The notes: generated by a model not told the origin, from the letters alone. A DNA stretch of 64,000 nt from Dokdonella koreensis DS-123 (GCF_001632775.1 NZ_CP015249.1:2894686-2958685); one strand, 5' to 3'. Shown: positions 48,979 through 58,410, counted from the first letter of the stretch. Made by a program: numbers and translations.

Positions 48979-51598
48979 AGCACGGTGGGAGCAGCTGTCG
49001 GACCATCTCGACGTCCTGCTCGATCTCGACGAAGCGGCACGCGAACGGCACCTGCAACAGATCGAAGTCGCCGACGCCGAGCTCGCGAACCGGTTGCGCC
49101 GCCTCCTGGCGCTGGAAACGAAGACCGGCCTGCTCGACGGCGACGTGGCACGAGCCGCACCCACGGTGATGACGCACCTGCTCCAGTCCGACGACGCCCT
49201 CGCGCAGAGCGGCAGGCGCATCGGCCATTGCCGTCTGGTCGAACGCATCGGTACCGGCGGCATGGGCGAGGTCTGGCGCGGCGAGCGCGTGGACGATTTC
49301 GAGCAGGCCGTCGCGATCAAGCTGATCCGCCCGCTGCTCGATTCGCCGAGCTTGCGCGAACGCTTTGCACGCGAGCGGCGCATCCTCGCCCGGCTGGATC
49401 ATCCCAATATCGCGCGCCTCCTGGACGGCGGCGTGGCCGAAGACGGTACGCCATGGTATGCGATGGAGTTCGTGCGCGGCACCGACATCGTGCGCTACGC
49501 CAACGAGCAGGCGTTGTCCGTGCGCGAGCGGGTGCAGCTGCTGCTGCAGGTCTGCGACGCCGTGGCCCATGCGCAAAGCCAGCTCGTGGTCCATCGCGAC
49601 CTGAAGCCATCGAACATCCTGGTCGATGCGCAAGGCCGCGTCCGCGTGCTGGATTTCGGCATCGCGCGATTGCTGGACGACTCCGCTGCGGAAAAGCTCA
49701 CCGGTACCGGCGTGCGGATGTTTTCCCCGGCCTACGCCGCGCCCGAGCAGATTCGCGGCGAGGCCGTGGGCACGGCGGCGGACGTTTTCGCGCTCGGCGC
49801 CGTGCTGTACGAGCTCCTTGCCGGCGAACCGCCACACCCCCAACGCAGCGTCGCGCCGGAGCGCCTGCTGGCGGAACTGGCCGCCGAGACCGCGCCGCGC
49901 CCGAGCCAGGCACTGAAGTCACGCGGCCGCGACACCGGTGACGCGAAAGCCGCGACCACGGCGCGCGAGCTGGCCGGTGATCTCGACACGATCGCGGCCA
50001 CCGCACTCCAGCCGGATGCGCAACGCCGCTACACGGGTGCGGCGCAGCTGGCCGAGGATCTGCGGCGCTGGCTCGACGGCCGCCCGATCGCCGCACAGCG
50101 GGATACCGCCGGCTATCGCATGAAGAAGTTCGTGACGCGCCATCGCATCGCCGTGGGCAGCGCCAGCGCGGTGCTGCTGGCACTGCTCGCCGGATTGGCG
50201 CTCGCGCTATGGCAGGCCGACGTTGCGCGTGATGCGGCGCGGCGCGCCGACGCCGAAGCCGTGCGTGCCAAGGCGCAGGCCGAGCGCACCCGGAAGGTGA
50301 AGGCGTTCCTCGTCTCGATCTTCGTGCAGGCCGATCCGATGCGGCGCACGCAGGACAGCCCGGAAACCGTGGCACAGGCGTTCGACGTCGCGATCGAGCG
50401 CGCGCGCACGGAGCTCGCCTCCGATCCGGTGCTGCAAGCCGACGTGCTCGACGACTTCGGCGAGATCCTCGCCAACCAAGGCAAATTCGGCCCGGCCAAG
50501 GCGCTGTTCGAGCAGGCGGTGGCCGTGGCGGAGAAGGAGTACGGCGCGGAGCATCCGGTACTGGCCGAATCGCTGACCAACCTCGGCGTGGTTTCGCTGA
50601 TGTCGCGCGATTCGGTGGCGGGCGCACCGTACCTGGAACGCGCCGTGGCGATCCTGGAACGCGACGACGGCGGCGACCACAAGGCCCAGGTCACGGCGAT
50701 CAGTGCCCTGGCGGCGGCGCGCCAGCAGCAGAACCGCCTTTCCGAGGCAGCCGAACTCTCGCGCCGCGCGCTCGCGCTCGATCGTCGGTACAGCGCTCCG
50801 GACGACATGGAGCTGGCGGTGCGCATCACCAACGTCGCGATCCTCGACCTCAACGACGAGCACCTCGCGCAGGCCGAGGCCGGCTTCCTGGAAGCCATGC
50901 GCATCGTCGAAGCACACCAGGGGGCGGATTCCCCGAACCTGTGGCCGAACCTGTCCAATCTCGCCGACATCCAGTACCGGCGTGGCCAGTTGGCGCAGGA
51001 AGCGGCGACAGAAGAGCGAGCCCTGAAGATCGCGCAGACCCACTTTCCACCGGATCACCCCTGGGTCGCCGACAGCCTGATCGAGGTGGGTCGCGTGCGC
51101 GTCCGCAACGGCGACCTCGTCGCGGGCGAGGCGGCGATCCGCGAGGGCATCGCGATCTACGAGAAACTGCAAAGTCCGCGTGTCGTCACCGGCCTGCGCC
51201 AGTTGGGCGCGATGCAGGCGCAACGCGACGATGACACCACCGCACTCGCCAGCCTCGAGCGCGGCTGGCGCGAGTGCCAGAGCGAAAACGCCTCCATCGT
51301 CGAGCAGCATTGCGTGATATTGCGCGCCGAGCGCGCCGAGTTGCTGGCGGAAACGGGACGCGCCGAAGAGGCCCTGCACGAAGCCGACGCCGCCCTCGCG
51401 CAGCTGGCCCCCCGTCCCGGCTTGAGCTCGGAAAAGTCCCGCGCTCAGCAGGCGCGTGCCGCCGCGCTCGCGGCCCTGCAACGCCACGAAGAAGCCCGTA
51501 TCGCACAGAATGCAGCCGTCGCCCTGCTCGAAACCGCCTACGGTACCGAGCATCCGGAGACCCGCCGCGCGCGTGAGGTCCGCGCCAGCCTGGACTGA
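48971..51598 (+). CDS. Membrane Ser/Thr protein kinase with TPR sensor domain
   Basis: Encodes 875 residues from MNEARWEQLSDHL (GGTGGAG before it). A short N-terminal helical region precedes the kinase domain. This has Gly loop IGTGGMGEVWRG (93-104), K117 in VAIK, HRDLKPSN (208-215), DFG (228-230) and YAAPEQ. A membrane helix at about 393-414 is followed by a C-terminal part made of repeated helical TPR-like units (LAESLTNLGVVSLM, AELSRRALALDRRY). The kinase is predicted cytoplasmic and the TPR region periplasmic, so it may sense an envelope signal and phosphorylate the adjoining sigma factor. It is translationally coupled to that gene. Confidence 0.95.
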   Translation: MNEARWEQLSDHLDVLLDLDEAARERHLQQIEVADAELANRLRRLLALETKTGLLDGDVARAAPTVMTHLLQSDDALAQSGRRIGHCRLVERIGTGGMGEVWRGERVDDFEQAVAIKLIRPLLDSPSLRERFARERRILARLDHPNIARLLDGGVAEDGTPWYAMEFVRGTDIVRYANEQALSVRERVQLLLQVCDAVAHAQSQLVVHRDLKPSNILVDAQGRVRVLDFGIARLLDDSAAEKLTGTGVRMFSPAYAAPEQIRGEAVGTAADVFALGAVLYELLAGEPPHPQRSVAPERLLAELAAETAPRPSQALKSRGRDTGDAKAATTARELAGDLDTIAATALQPDAQRRYTGAAQLAEDLRRWLDGRPIAAQRDTAGYRMKKFVTRHRIAVGSASAVLLALLAGLALALWQADVARDAARRADAEAVRAKAQAERTRKVKAFLVSIFVQADPMRRTQDSPETVAQAFDVAIERARTELASDPVLQADVLDDFGEILANQGKFGPAKALFEQAVAVAEKEYGAEHPVLAESLTNLGVVSLMSRDSVAGAPYLERAVAILERDDGGDHKAQVTAISALAAARQQQNRLSEAAELSRRALALDRRYSAPDDMELAVRITNVAILDLNDEHLAQAEAGFLEAMRIVEAHQGADSPNLWPNLSNLADIQYRRGQLAQEAATEERALKIAQTHFPPDHPWVADSLIEVGRVRVRNGDLVAGEAAIREGIAIYEKLQSPRVVTGLRQLGAMQAQRDDDTTALASLERGWRECQSENASIVEQHCVILRAERAELLAETGRAEEALHEADAALAQLAPRPGLSSEKSRAQQARAAALAALQRHEEARIAQNAAVALLETAYGTEHPETRRAREVRASLD

Positions 51599-51605
51599 AA
51601 CCGGC

Positions 51606-51642
51606 TCGATGCGGGCCACCGAACCACGGTGGCCCGCATCGA
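51606..51642 (+). terminator. Strong hairpin after the kinase gene
   Basis: A 16-bp perfect stem (TCGATGCGGGCCACCG and its exact complement) with a 5-base loop begins 8 bases after the kinase stop. Only a CTTT follows rather than a long T-run. It probably ends the sigma-kinase transcript or protects its 3' end. Confidence 0.65.
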
Positions 51643-51645
51643 TGA

Positions 51646-51708
51646 CCTTTCCCGTAGCCCGATATGACGGCGCACCTGCGCGCCGACGATCGAGCCACAG
51701 GAGCCGTC
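51646..51708 (+). repeat. Shared intergenic element, copy 2 (before the beta-helix gene)
   Basis: It begins CCTTTCCCGTAGCCC and ends GGAGCCGTC. The copy at 56979-57038 has the same 15-base start and a matching end, with a diverged middle that retains GGCGC-type stretches. In this copy the end includes the AGGAG ribosome site of the gene at 51710. It may be a conserved promoter-leader unit or a small dispersed repeat. Confidence 0.6.
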
Positions 51709-51709
51709 C

Positions 51710-53215
51710 ATGTCCCGGTTATTTCGATTCGCCGCGCTCGCCCTGATCTGCGGCGCAGCCCAGGCCGAAACCTTCGTCGTCACGCGCTTCGACGATCCCG
51801 TGCCGGACACCTGCACCTCACAGGACTGCTCGCTGCGCGAGGCGGCCATCGCGGCGACGCAGAACGACCCTGCGGGGCCGGCCGACCGGATCGATCTCGC
51901 CGTGGGCGCGTACGCGCTCACCCGGGGCGCGCTGCCGGTCGCGCCGCAGGGCATCGAGGTGGTGGGCGCAGCCCTGGACCAGACGCTTCTCCGATCGGCG
52001 ACCACCCTGTTCGCGTCGAACGGGCCGCTGACCCTGCGCCACCTCGCCCTGCAATCGCTCGACGGCAACGTGCTCGATGGCAGGAAGCGCACGCTCGACA
52101 ATGTCCGGATTCCCAAGGCCCTCGGCGCCTACCCGGCCGGCAAGCTGCTCTTCGCCGGCGCCGACCTGGACATCACGATTCGCAACAGCGTCCTCCAGGG
52201 CTTCTTCTCCTGCCATGGCGCGGGCGCCTGCGCGATCACCGGCAGCGAGATGGTCCACTTCCAGGCCTACTCGTACGCCGGCTCGTCCCTGGACGTGCAG
52301 ATCAAAGGCAGTCGCATCGAGAAGGCCGTCAATCCCGACCACTACAGCTACCTGACGGTGGCCGAAGGGCACACAGGCCGCATCACGATCGAGGACGCGA
52401 CCATCGCCGGAGGCCATGTCGCGGTGAACAGCCCAGGCAGCACGCTGACCTTCCGCCGCGTGCGCTACCTCGAGAACACCGGACCGGTGAAGACCACGGC
52501 CGCCGCGCAGGTCATCGTCGAGGACAGCGAGTTCCGCGGCAACACCGATCGCGCCGTCCTCGCCGACGGCGGCGCCGAATGGCTCGTCGAGCGATCCAGC
52601 TTCATCGGCAACCGCACCCACCGGGACGCCGGCGGCGCCGTGTTCATCACCGGCAATGCGGACATGACGATCCTCAACAGCACCTTCTCCGGGAACACGT
52701 TCACCGTCGAGGCGGCCGGAAACGGCGCACATGGCGCGGCCATCGGCTGGGACGGCGTCAACGGCGCGTCCCTGTACCTGGCGCACGTCACGGCGGTATC
52801 CCCCACCTTCCTGCCGGCCGGCATCCTCGGCACGCTGATCGGAGGCGAAGGCGGCGGCATCGACCTGATCGCCAACAACAGCATCCTGCGTGGAGCCTGC
52901 CATCTGGACCCCGGCGCATCCTGGGGCGGCGGCACCTTCGGCAACATCGAAAGCCCCGGCCACTCCTGCGGCCTCCAGGCCGGCCTCAACCTGGCCGACG
53001 TGACTGCGTCCGCCTTGGCGCTCGGGGAACTCGGCAACCATGGCGGCTTCGCCCCGACCTACGCGCCGGGCGAAGGCAGCATCGCCGTCGACCTGCCGCA
53101 GGCCTCCGCCGGCCTGCCTGCCGACCAGCGCGGCCATGGCCGCCCGTTCGGCAACGGCTACGACGCCGGCGCGATCGAGGCCGGCGACAACGTGTTCGCC
53201 GACGATTTCGAATGA
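51710..53215 (+). CDS. Exported right-handed beta-helix protein (CSLREA domain)
   Basis: Encodes 501 residues with signal peptide MSRLFRFAALALICGAAQA cleaved before ETFVV. The mature start has the CSLREA motif (TSQDCSLREAAIAATQ), followed by parallel beta-helix repeats with Asn/Gly turns (ADMTILNSTFSGNTF, IDLIANNSILRG). The end is like choice-of-anchor Q proteins (LGELGNHGGFAPTY, GYDAGAIE). The C-terminus is DNVFADDFE, closely similar to the DTIFTEGFE near the end of the next protein. It is probably extracellular or outer-membrane associated. It is followed after 34 bases by another exported protein gene. Confidence 0.88.
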   Translation: MSRLFRFAALALICGAAQAETFVVTRFDDPVPDTCTSQDCSLREAAIAATQNDPAGPADRIDLAVGAYALTRGALPVAPQGIEVVGAALDQTLLRSATTLFASNGPLTLRHLALQSLDGNVLDGRKRTLDNVRIPKALGAYPAGKLLFAGADLDITIRNSVLQGFFSCHGAGACAITGSEMVHFQAYSYAGSSLDVQIKGSRIEKAVNPDHYSYLTVAEGHTGRITIEDATIAGGHVAVNSPGSTLTFRRVRYLENTGPVKTTAAAQVIVEDSEFRGNTDRAVLADGGAEWLVERSSFIGNRTHRDAGGAVFITGNADMTILNSTFSGNTFTVEAAGNGAHGAAIGWDGVNGASLYLAHVTAVSPTFLPAGILGTLIGGEGGGIDLIANNSILRGACHLDPGASWGGGTFGNIESPGHSCGLQAGLNLADVTASALALGELGNHGGFAPTYAPGEGSIAVDLPQASAGLPADQRGHGRPFGNGYDAGAIEAGDNVFADDFE

Positions 53216-53249
53216 TCGATGGCTGCGACCGGCCGATCGAGGACACCGC

Positions 53250-54623
53250 GTGCTCGCAGCATCGCTGCTCGCCATTGCTGCGTTCGCGTTCGGCGCCGCC
53301 ACCGCGCTCGCGGCCGAACCCACCGTGATCGTCTCGCTGCCGGACCGGCAGAGCGGCAGCGGCAACGGTGGCCAGGCACTGCCCACGGCCACGCTGTCGC
53401 ATGACGGCCGCCATGTCGCGTTCACCTCGCGCGCCTCGGGCCTCTCCGATCCCGAGCCGAATCCGAACGACCAGGATGCCGACGTCTACCTGCGCGACGT
53501 CGCGCTCGGAACGACGATCCGCATCAGCAATCCGGCCGACGGCGGCGACTATGCGAACGCGGGCAGCGGGTCACCGCGGATCTCGGCGAACGGCCGCGTC
53601 ATCGCCTTCCTTTCCTCCGCGAACGATCTCGTCGCAGGCGACGAGGTCGATTCGCAACCGAGCATCTTCCTGCACGATCTCGACACCCACCGCACCGTAC
53701 GCATCGACATCACCAACGGCGGCCCCACCGCGCACCTGGGAAGCACCGGACCCGCGCTGTCGGCCGATGGCGGGCACGTCGCCTTCCACTCGAAGCTCGC
53801 GAACCTGGTGGACGGCGATGTCGTCGACGACCTCGACGACATCTTCGTGCACGACGTCGCGGCCGGCCTCACGACCAAGATCACGGCCGGTGCGAACGGC
53901 TTCAGCAATTCGTCTTCGATCGCAGGCGATGGCCGCCGTATCGCGTTCACGAGCCGCGCGAGCAATCTTTCACCGCTCGACACCGACGGCTCCGACGACG
54001 TGTACGTGTACGACCGGGACGCCGATACGATGATCCTCGCCAGCGTCGGCCTCGGCGACGCCGAGCCGGACAGCTACAGCCGCAGTCCCGCGATTTCCGC
54101 CGACGGGCGCTTCGTTGCCTTCACCAGTCATGCCACCAACCTGGTCGCGGGCGACGCCAACGGATTCGTCGACGTATTCGTACGCGACCTCGAACTCGGT
54201 GTCACCGAACTGATTTCGCGCGGCCATGACGGCGCGGGCGCGAACGAAGCCTCCTATGCGCCCTGCATCTCGGCCGACGGCCGCATCATCGCCTTCCATT
54301 CCGACGCCAGCAATCTGGTCCCGGGCGACATCGTCACCATCGACCCGGACGAGGACCGCGACGTGTTCATATACGACCGCGACACCGGTTCCCTGCGCAT
54401 CGCCAGCGTCGCCTTCGACGGCGGCCCTGGCGACGACTACGCCGAGAACTGCGGCGTATCGGGCGACGGCCGCTACGTCGCCTACGAATCGGAAGCGACC
54501 AACCTCGTCGAGGACGACCCCAACGGCGACCTCAACGACATCTTCCGCGTAGCTACCGGCGGCGACACGATCTTCACCGAGGGCTTCGAGCACCCGTCCC
54601 CACCCGCGGACGGCACGCCGTGA
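53250..54623 (+). CDS. Exported TolB-like beta-propeller protein (PD40 repeats)
   Basis: About 457 residues from a GTG start preceded by GAGG, giving signal peptide LAASLLAIAAFAFGAATALA then AEPTV. The mature part is a series of PD40/TolB-type blades of the form ISADGRFVAFTSHATNLV...VFVRDLELG. These repeat about six times and are rich in Asp/Gly, with possible calcium sites. Near the end is DTIFTEGFE, then a short Pro-rich tail HPSPPADGTP. It lies in the same operon as the beta-helix protein. Probable cell-surface or secreted structural or binding protein; the ligand is unknown. An upstream ATG at 53040 would lie inside the previous gene and is rejected. Confidence 0.87.
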   Translation: MLAASLLAIAAFAFGAATALAAEPTVIVSLPDRQSGSGNGGQALPTATLSHDGRHVAFTSRASGLSDPEPNPNDQDADVYLRDVALGTTIRISNPADGGDYANAGSGSPRISANGRVIAFLSSANDLVAGDEVDSQPSIFLHDLDTHRTVRIDITNGGPTAHLGSTGPALSADGGHVAFHSKLANLVDGDVVDDLDDIFVHDVAAGLTTKITAGANGFSNSSSIAGDGRRIAFTSRASNLSPLDTDGSDDVYVYDRDADTMILASVGLGDAEPDSYSRSPAISADGRFVAFTSHATNLVAGDANGFVDVFVRDLELGVTELISRGHDGAGANEASYAPCISADGRIIAFHSDASNLVPGDIVTIDPDEDRDVFIYDRDTGSLRIASVAFDGGPGDDYAENCGVSGDGRYVAYESEATNLVEDDPNGDLNDIFRVATGGDTIFTEGFEHPSPPADGTP

Positions 54624-54802
54624 AGCATGGCCGCTTTTCCGTCCCCGGCAACCGCCGGCCGCGGGCGGGTGCCGGACATGCGGACCTGATGACGATTCGC
54701 GCTTCTGCGCTGGCCAGGTGAGCGGCGACGCGGCCGCTGGCCCGAGTCACCGCGCGATCCCGTGTCAGTGAGAACCGATCACCGCACGGACCTCGCCCGC
54801 CC

Positions 54803-56869
54803 ATGACCTCGCCACGCCCGATCGTCCCCATGCACCGGCTGCTCGGCGGCATCGTCCTGCTGCTGCTCGCCGCGCTCGCACTGCTGCGCTCGTCCATCGG
54901 TACGCAGCTGGACGGCTTCACCGTGGACGAGCCCTGGCACATCGTCGCCGGAACCGCCTATGTGCGCGGCGGCGAGCGGCACCTGAATCCCGAGCATCCG
55001 CCGCTGGTGAAGCTGTGGGTGGGCGCGGCGATGCCGGAGGATTTCCGGCTGGGCCCCGAACCCGAGCTGCGCGAGAAGGCGCAGGAGCGCGAATGGGTCG
55101 AGAAGACGATGTTCCTGGACAACGACGCCGACCGTGCGCAGCAGCGCGCGCGCATCGCGATGTGGGGTTTCCACGGGTTGCTGCTCGCCGCGCTCGGGGT
55201 GCTGCTGTGGCGCGCCGCGGGCTTCGCCTGGGCCGCCGGCACGCTCGCCTTTCTCGTGCTCGAACCGACCATCGCGGCCTACCTGCCGGTGGTGATGACC
55301 GATGGGCCGCTGGCCCTGACGTTGACCTGCGCCGTCGTCGCCGCCGGCATCCTCGCGGCGACCTGGCAATGGCGCTGGGTCGCCATCACGGGAACCGCAG
55401 CGGGGCTCGCGCTGGGCACGAAGCACTCGGCACTGGCGGGACTGCTGGGCGTCTGGCTGGTGCTCGTCGCCGGCATGTACGCGGGACTGCACCACGGCGG
55501 CCTGCGTGAACTGCTGCGCCGCAACGGCCAACTGCTGGCCTGCGCGGCGCTGGCCATCGTGGTGCTGTGGGCGCAGTACGGCTTTCGCTTCCACGCCGAT
55601 CGCGACGGCGGCGATGCCTTCAACCGGGCGCTGGACGACAAGATCGCCGAGGTGGCCACGCCGTCGTTGCGCGGTGCGCTCGAAGTCGCCGACCGCCTGC
55701 ACGTGCTGCCCCGCGCCTATCTGTGGGGCCTGGCCGACACGGTGCGCACCGGGGTCGAAGGCCGGGGCTGGCCGGTGCATCTGGTCTGGGGCCACCGCTA
55801 CGAAGGCCGCACGCCATGGTTCACCTGGCCCGCGATCCTCGCCGCGAAACTTCCGCTGGCGCTCTCCGCGCTGGCATTGCTCGGCGTCGCCCTGTTGTGG
55901 CGCACACCCCTGCCTGCGACCGTGCGCTGGATGCTGGCGGCCTTGCTGGCCGCGAGCGTGATGCATCTGGCCGCGCTCGCGATCTCGCCTGCTGCCTGGG
56001 GCGGCGTGCGCCATGCCACGCCCTTGATCGCGGCGGCGGCGGTACTCGGCGGCGGCGCGTTCGCGGAAGCCTGGCGGCGGCGGTCACGCACGCTGCTGGC
56101 GGGCTGCGCCGTCTTGCTCGCCGCCGCCTTCGCCATGACGATCCGCGAACCGCGCCTGTGGGAATACCACAACGAACTGGCCGGCGGCAGCGCCAACGCC
56201 TGGCGCTATTTCAGCAACGAAGGGCTCGACCTCGGCCAGCGCTTCAACGAGATCCGCGCCTTCCACGACCGCGAGATCGCGTCCAGCGGCCAGCCGCTGT
56301 ACTCGGGCGTGTGGCTGGTCGAAAGCCAGATACGCGCGGCGCGGCTGGCCTACCGGCCGCGGGTGGAAACCCTCGACGACACCAACGTGGACGGCGTCTA
56401 TGAAGGCTGGTTCGTCTACGCCAACACCGATCGCCTGCCCTTGCCGCAGACGGACTGGGATCCGGAGGAGGTGTTCAAGGACCTGACCCTGGTGGCGCAG
56501 CTGGGCAACGTGGGCATCTGGCACGGACGGCAGGTGCGGCCGAAGACACGCGCCTCCAGCCTCGCGTTCCGCGTGATGGAGTACCTCTACAAGGAGAATG
56601 GCAAGGACTGGGCGCTGGTGGCCAGGCGCCTGGAAGAAGTCGCGGCGCTGATGCCCTACAAGGTCGATGCGGGCGTGGAGCTGGGCAATGCCTACCTGCG
56701 CCTCGGGCAGCGCGACGCCGCGCTTGCGGCGTATCGGCGCTTGCTCGAACAGAAGAAATTGCCGCTGGATGCGAAGGTCGCCGACCAGCTGCGCGCGCAC
56801 ATCGCACGCATCGAGAGCGGACAGGCGCTCGCGACGATCGAGCCGATGCGCAATCCGTGGATGGAATGA
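54803..56869 (+). CDS. GT-C-like integral membrane glycosyltransferase with TPR-like tail
   Basis: Encodes 688 residues. About ten membrane segments (LLGGIVLLLLAALALL, LLLAALGVLLWRAAGFAWAAG, LALSALALLGVALLW) span the first 450 residues. The first periplasmic loop has the acidic motif TVDEPWHI and NPEHPPLVKLWVGA, as in the PMT/ArnT (GT-C) family that uses lipid-linked sugars. The last 120 residues form TPR-like helices (LGNAYLRLGQRDAALAAYRRLL). It probably transfers a sugar in the periplasm; acceptor and donor are unknown. It stands 180 bases after the propeller gene on the same strand. Confidence 0.8.
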   Translation: MTSPRPIVPMHRLLGGIVLLLLAALALLRSSIGTQLDGFTVDEPWHIVAGTAYVRGGERHLNPEHPPLVKLWVGAAMPEDFRLGPEPELREKAQEREWVEKTMFLDNDADRAQQRARIAMWGFHGLLLAALGVLLWRAAGFAWAAGTLAFLVLEPTIAAYLPVVMTDGPLALTLTCAVVAAGILAATWQWRWVAITGTAAGLALGTKHSALAGLLGVWLVLVAGMYAGLHHGGLRELLRRNGQLLACAALAIVVLWAQYGFRFHADRDGGDAFNRALDDKIAEVATPSLRGALEVADRLHVLPRAYLWGLADTVRTGVEGRGWPVHLVWGHRYEGRTPWFTWPAILAAKLPLALSALALLGVALLWRTPLPATVRWMLAALLAASVMHLAALAISPAAWGGVRHATPLIAAAAVLGGGAFAEAWRRRSRTLLAGCAVLLAAAFAMTIREPRLWEYHNELAGGSANAWRYFSNEGLDLGQRFNEIRAFHDREIASSGQPLYSGVWLVESQIRAARLAYRPRVETLDDTNVDGVYEGWFVYANTDRLPLPQTDWDPEEVFKDLTLVAQLGNVGIWHGRQVRPKTRASSLAFRVMEYLYKENGKDWALVARRLEEVAALMPYKVDAGVELGNAYLRLGQRDAALAAYRRLLEQKKLPLDAKVADQLRAHIARIESGQALATIEPMRNPWME

Positions 56870-56978
56870 GGCCGGAGGTTCATTCCGCTCCACGGGACCG
56901 GTGCATGTCGCCGCAGGCCGCCATCACCATCTCGTCCTGGAAAGCCCGGCTGCGAACGCGCCTGGCCCGGATCGGCGG

Positions 56979-57038
56979 CCTTTCCCGTAGCCCAGCAAGG
57001 AGCGGTGCACTCGGCGCGCTGGAGCGACGGGAGCCGTC
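56979..57038 (+). repeat. Shared intergenic element, copy 3 (before the exported unknown)
   Basis: It starts CCTTTCCCGTAGCCC and ends GGGAGCCGTC, matching the copy at 51646-51708. A small hairpin (CGACGG-GAG-CCGTCG) is formed at its end. It is about 100 bases upstream of the gene at 57141. Confidence 0.6.
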
Positions 57039-57140
57039 GGCATCGCCCCGGATGCGCAGCACTCGCCCTGCCTGGGCGTCGTGCACGCGCACGCAGAAAA
57101 CCACCGCACAGGCCCACACCATGCCCTGGGAGACACCGCC

Positions 57141-58061
57141 ATGAACATCCTCCGATCCGTCTTCGTCCTCGCCAGCCTGCCCACGCTGGCCCACTGCGCG
57201 GACAAGCAAGCCGCCTTCACGCACGCGTTGCAGGTCGCCCTCGACCAAGGCGATACCGCTGCAGTCGCGAAACTCGCCGATCTGACCCACGCGCCGGCGA
57301 GCCTGCGCTTTCTCCTGCTCGACAGCGCCCGCGAATGCGGCAGCGTAGCCGCCTGCACGGTATCGCTGGCGCCGATCGACGCGGCGCGGCAGAGCCAGAT
57401 CGCCGAGGCCGCGGCTAAGGGCGGCATGACCGCACCGGCCGTCGTCGGCACGGTCGTGGTCGAAATGAAGCGGACGGACGGTACCGGCTCCGACACGATG
57501 CGCCTGCCCTACGGCGAGTACGGCGGTGCGTACAAGCTCGCCACGCTGCACTACACGCCCGAGCAGCTTGCCGCGCAACGCGCGCGCACGAACGAACAAC
57601 TGGTCGAGGAACTGTTCGAGCGCGGCATCTACGACATGCAAAGCGGCGAAAAGCGCACCGATTGGGCCAAGGCGGCATCCAGACTGCCGGCCGGCGGCGG
57701 TGCCCCCGGCGCTGCATTGGTCGAGCAGACCCGCGCCCTGGCCGCTGCGGTCGATGCAAACGATCCTGACGCGGCGGCGCGCGCGGGCGATCGCTTCGTC
57801 GCGCAGGTCCTCGCCGACACGCGGCCGAACGGCGAGCCCGTTCCGCTCGCCGAACGCCAGGCCCTTTTCGCCACGCATGCGTTGCGCTTCCTGCGCGACG
57901 TCGTCGTCAAGGAGGGCTGGCAGCTCGGCAACAACGCGGTGCTGGTCATCGAGGCCAAGGACGGCATCGGCTGGACCGTGCGCGGTCCGGTAGTCCTCAA
58001 TCGCATGGACGATGCCTGGATACGCAGCAGCGAAAACACCGTGGAGTATCCGGCGCAATGA
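57141..58061 (+). CDS. Exported hypothetical protein (306 aa)
   Basis: Encodes 306 residues from MNILRSVFVLASLPTLAHCADK, with a Sec signal peptide. GGGAG precedes the ATG at reasonable spacing. The mature protein is mainly helical with many Ala (ADKQAAFTHALQVALDQGDTAAVAKL). It has a Cys pair in SARECGSVAACTVSL and a C-terminal strand region (NNAVLVIEAKDGIGWTVRG). I recognise no family. It may be periplasmic. It is the last gene of the cluster that follows the sigma-kinase pair and carries the shared element upstream. Confidence 0.72.
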   Translation: MNILRSVFVLASLPTLAHCADKQAAFTHALQVALDQGDTAAVAKLADLTHAPASLRFLLLDSARECGSVAACTVSLAPIDAARQSQIAEAAAKGGMTAPAVVGTVVVEMKRTDGTGSDTMRLPYGEYGGAYKLATLHYTPEQLAAQRARTNEQLVEELFERGIYDMQSGEKRTDWAKAASRLPAGGGAPGAALVEQTRALAAAVDANDPDAAARAGDRFVAQVLADTRPNGEPVPLAERQALFATHALRFLRDVVVKEGWQLGNNAVLVIEAKDGIGWTVRGPVVLNRMDDAWIRSSENTVEYPAQ

Positions 58062-58295
58062 AGACCGCGGAGGCGCACCGCACCCATCCGGCCCCGATCC
58101 GCTCTGGCCGGCGCCGACACGCCTGCGGGTTCTGAAACACATCCTGCAGCGTCACGGACGATGAAGTCATTCGCCCGCCCAACCGCAGCAAAGAGAGACC
58201 AGGCGGAATCGGGCCGGCACCCATCGTCCGAACCGCCTGTGCGGCGGCCCCGGGCAGGAGGCGAGAAATCCCGCTGGACAGCAAACATCGAGCAC

Positions 58296-58323
58296 AAAAA
58301 AACCGGCTTGAAAGGCCGGTTTT
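58296..58323 (-). terminator. Terminator after tRNA-Phe
   Basis: Read on the minus strand, a 9-bp stem (AAAACCGGC and GCCGGTTTT) with a 7-base loop ends in a run of eight T, 12 bases beyond the tRNA 3' end. Confidence 0.88.
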
Positions 58324-58334
58324 CTTGTATGAAA

Positions 58335-58410
58335 TGGTGGCCGGGGACGGAATCGAACCGCCGACACGGGGATTTTCAATCCCCTGCTCTACCAACTGAG
58401 CTACCCGGCC
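58335..58410 (-). tRNA. tRNA-Phe (GAA)
   Basis: The 76-base gene on the minus strand starts GGCCGGGTAGCTCAG, has anticodon loop TTGAAAA (anticodon GAA), T-loop GGTTCGATTCC and an encoded CCA end. All four stems pair. A strong terminator follows. Confidence 0.98.
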
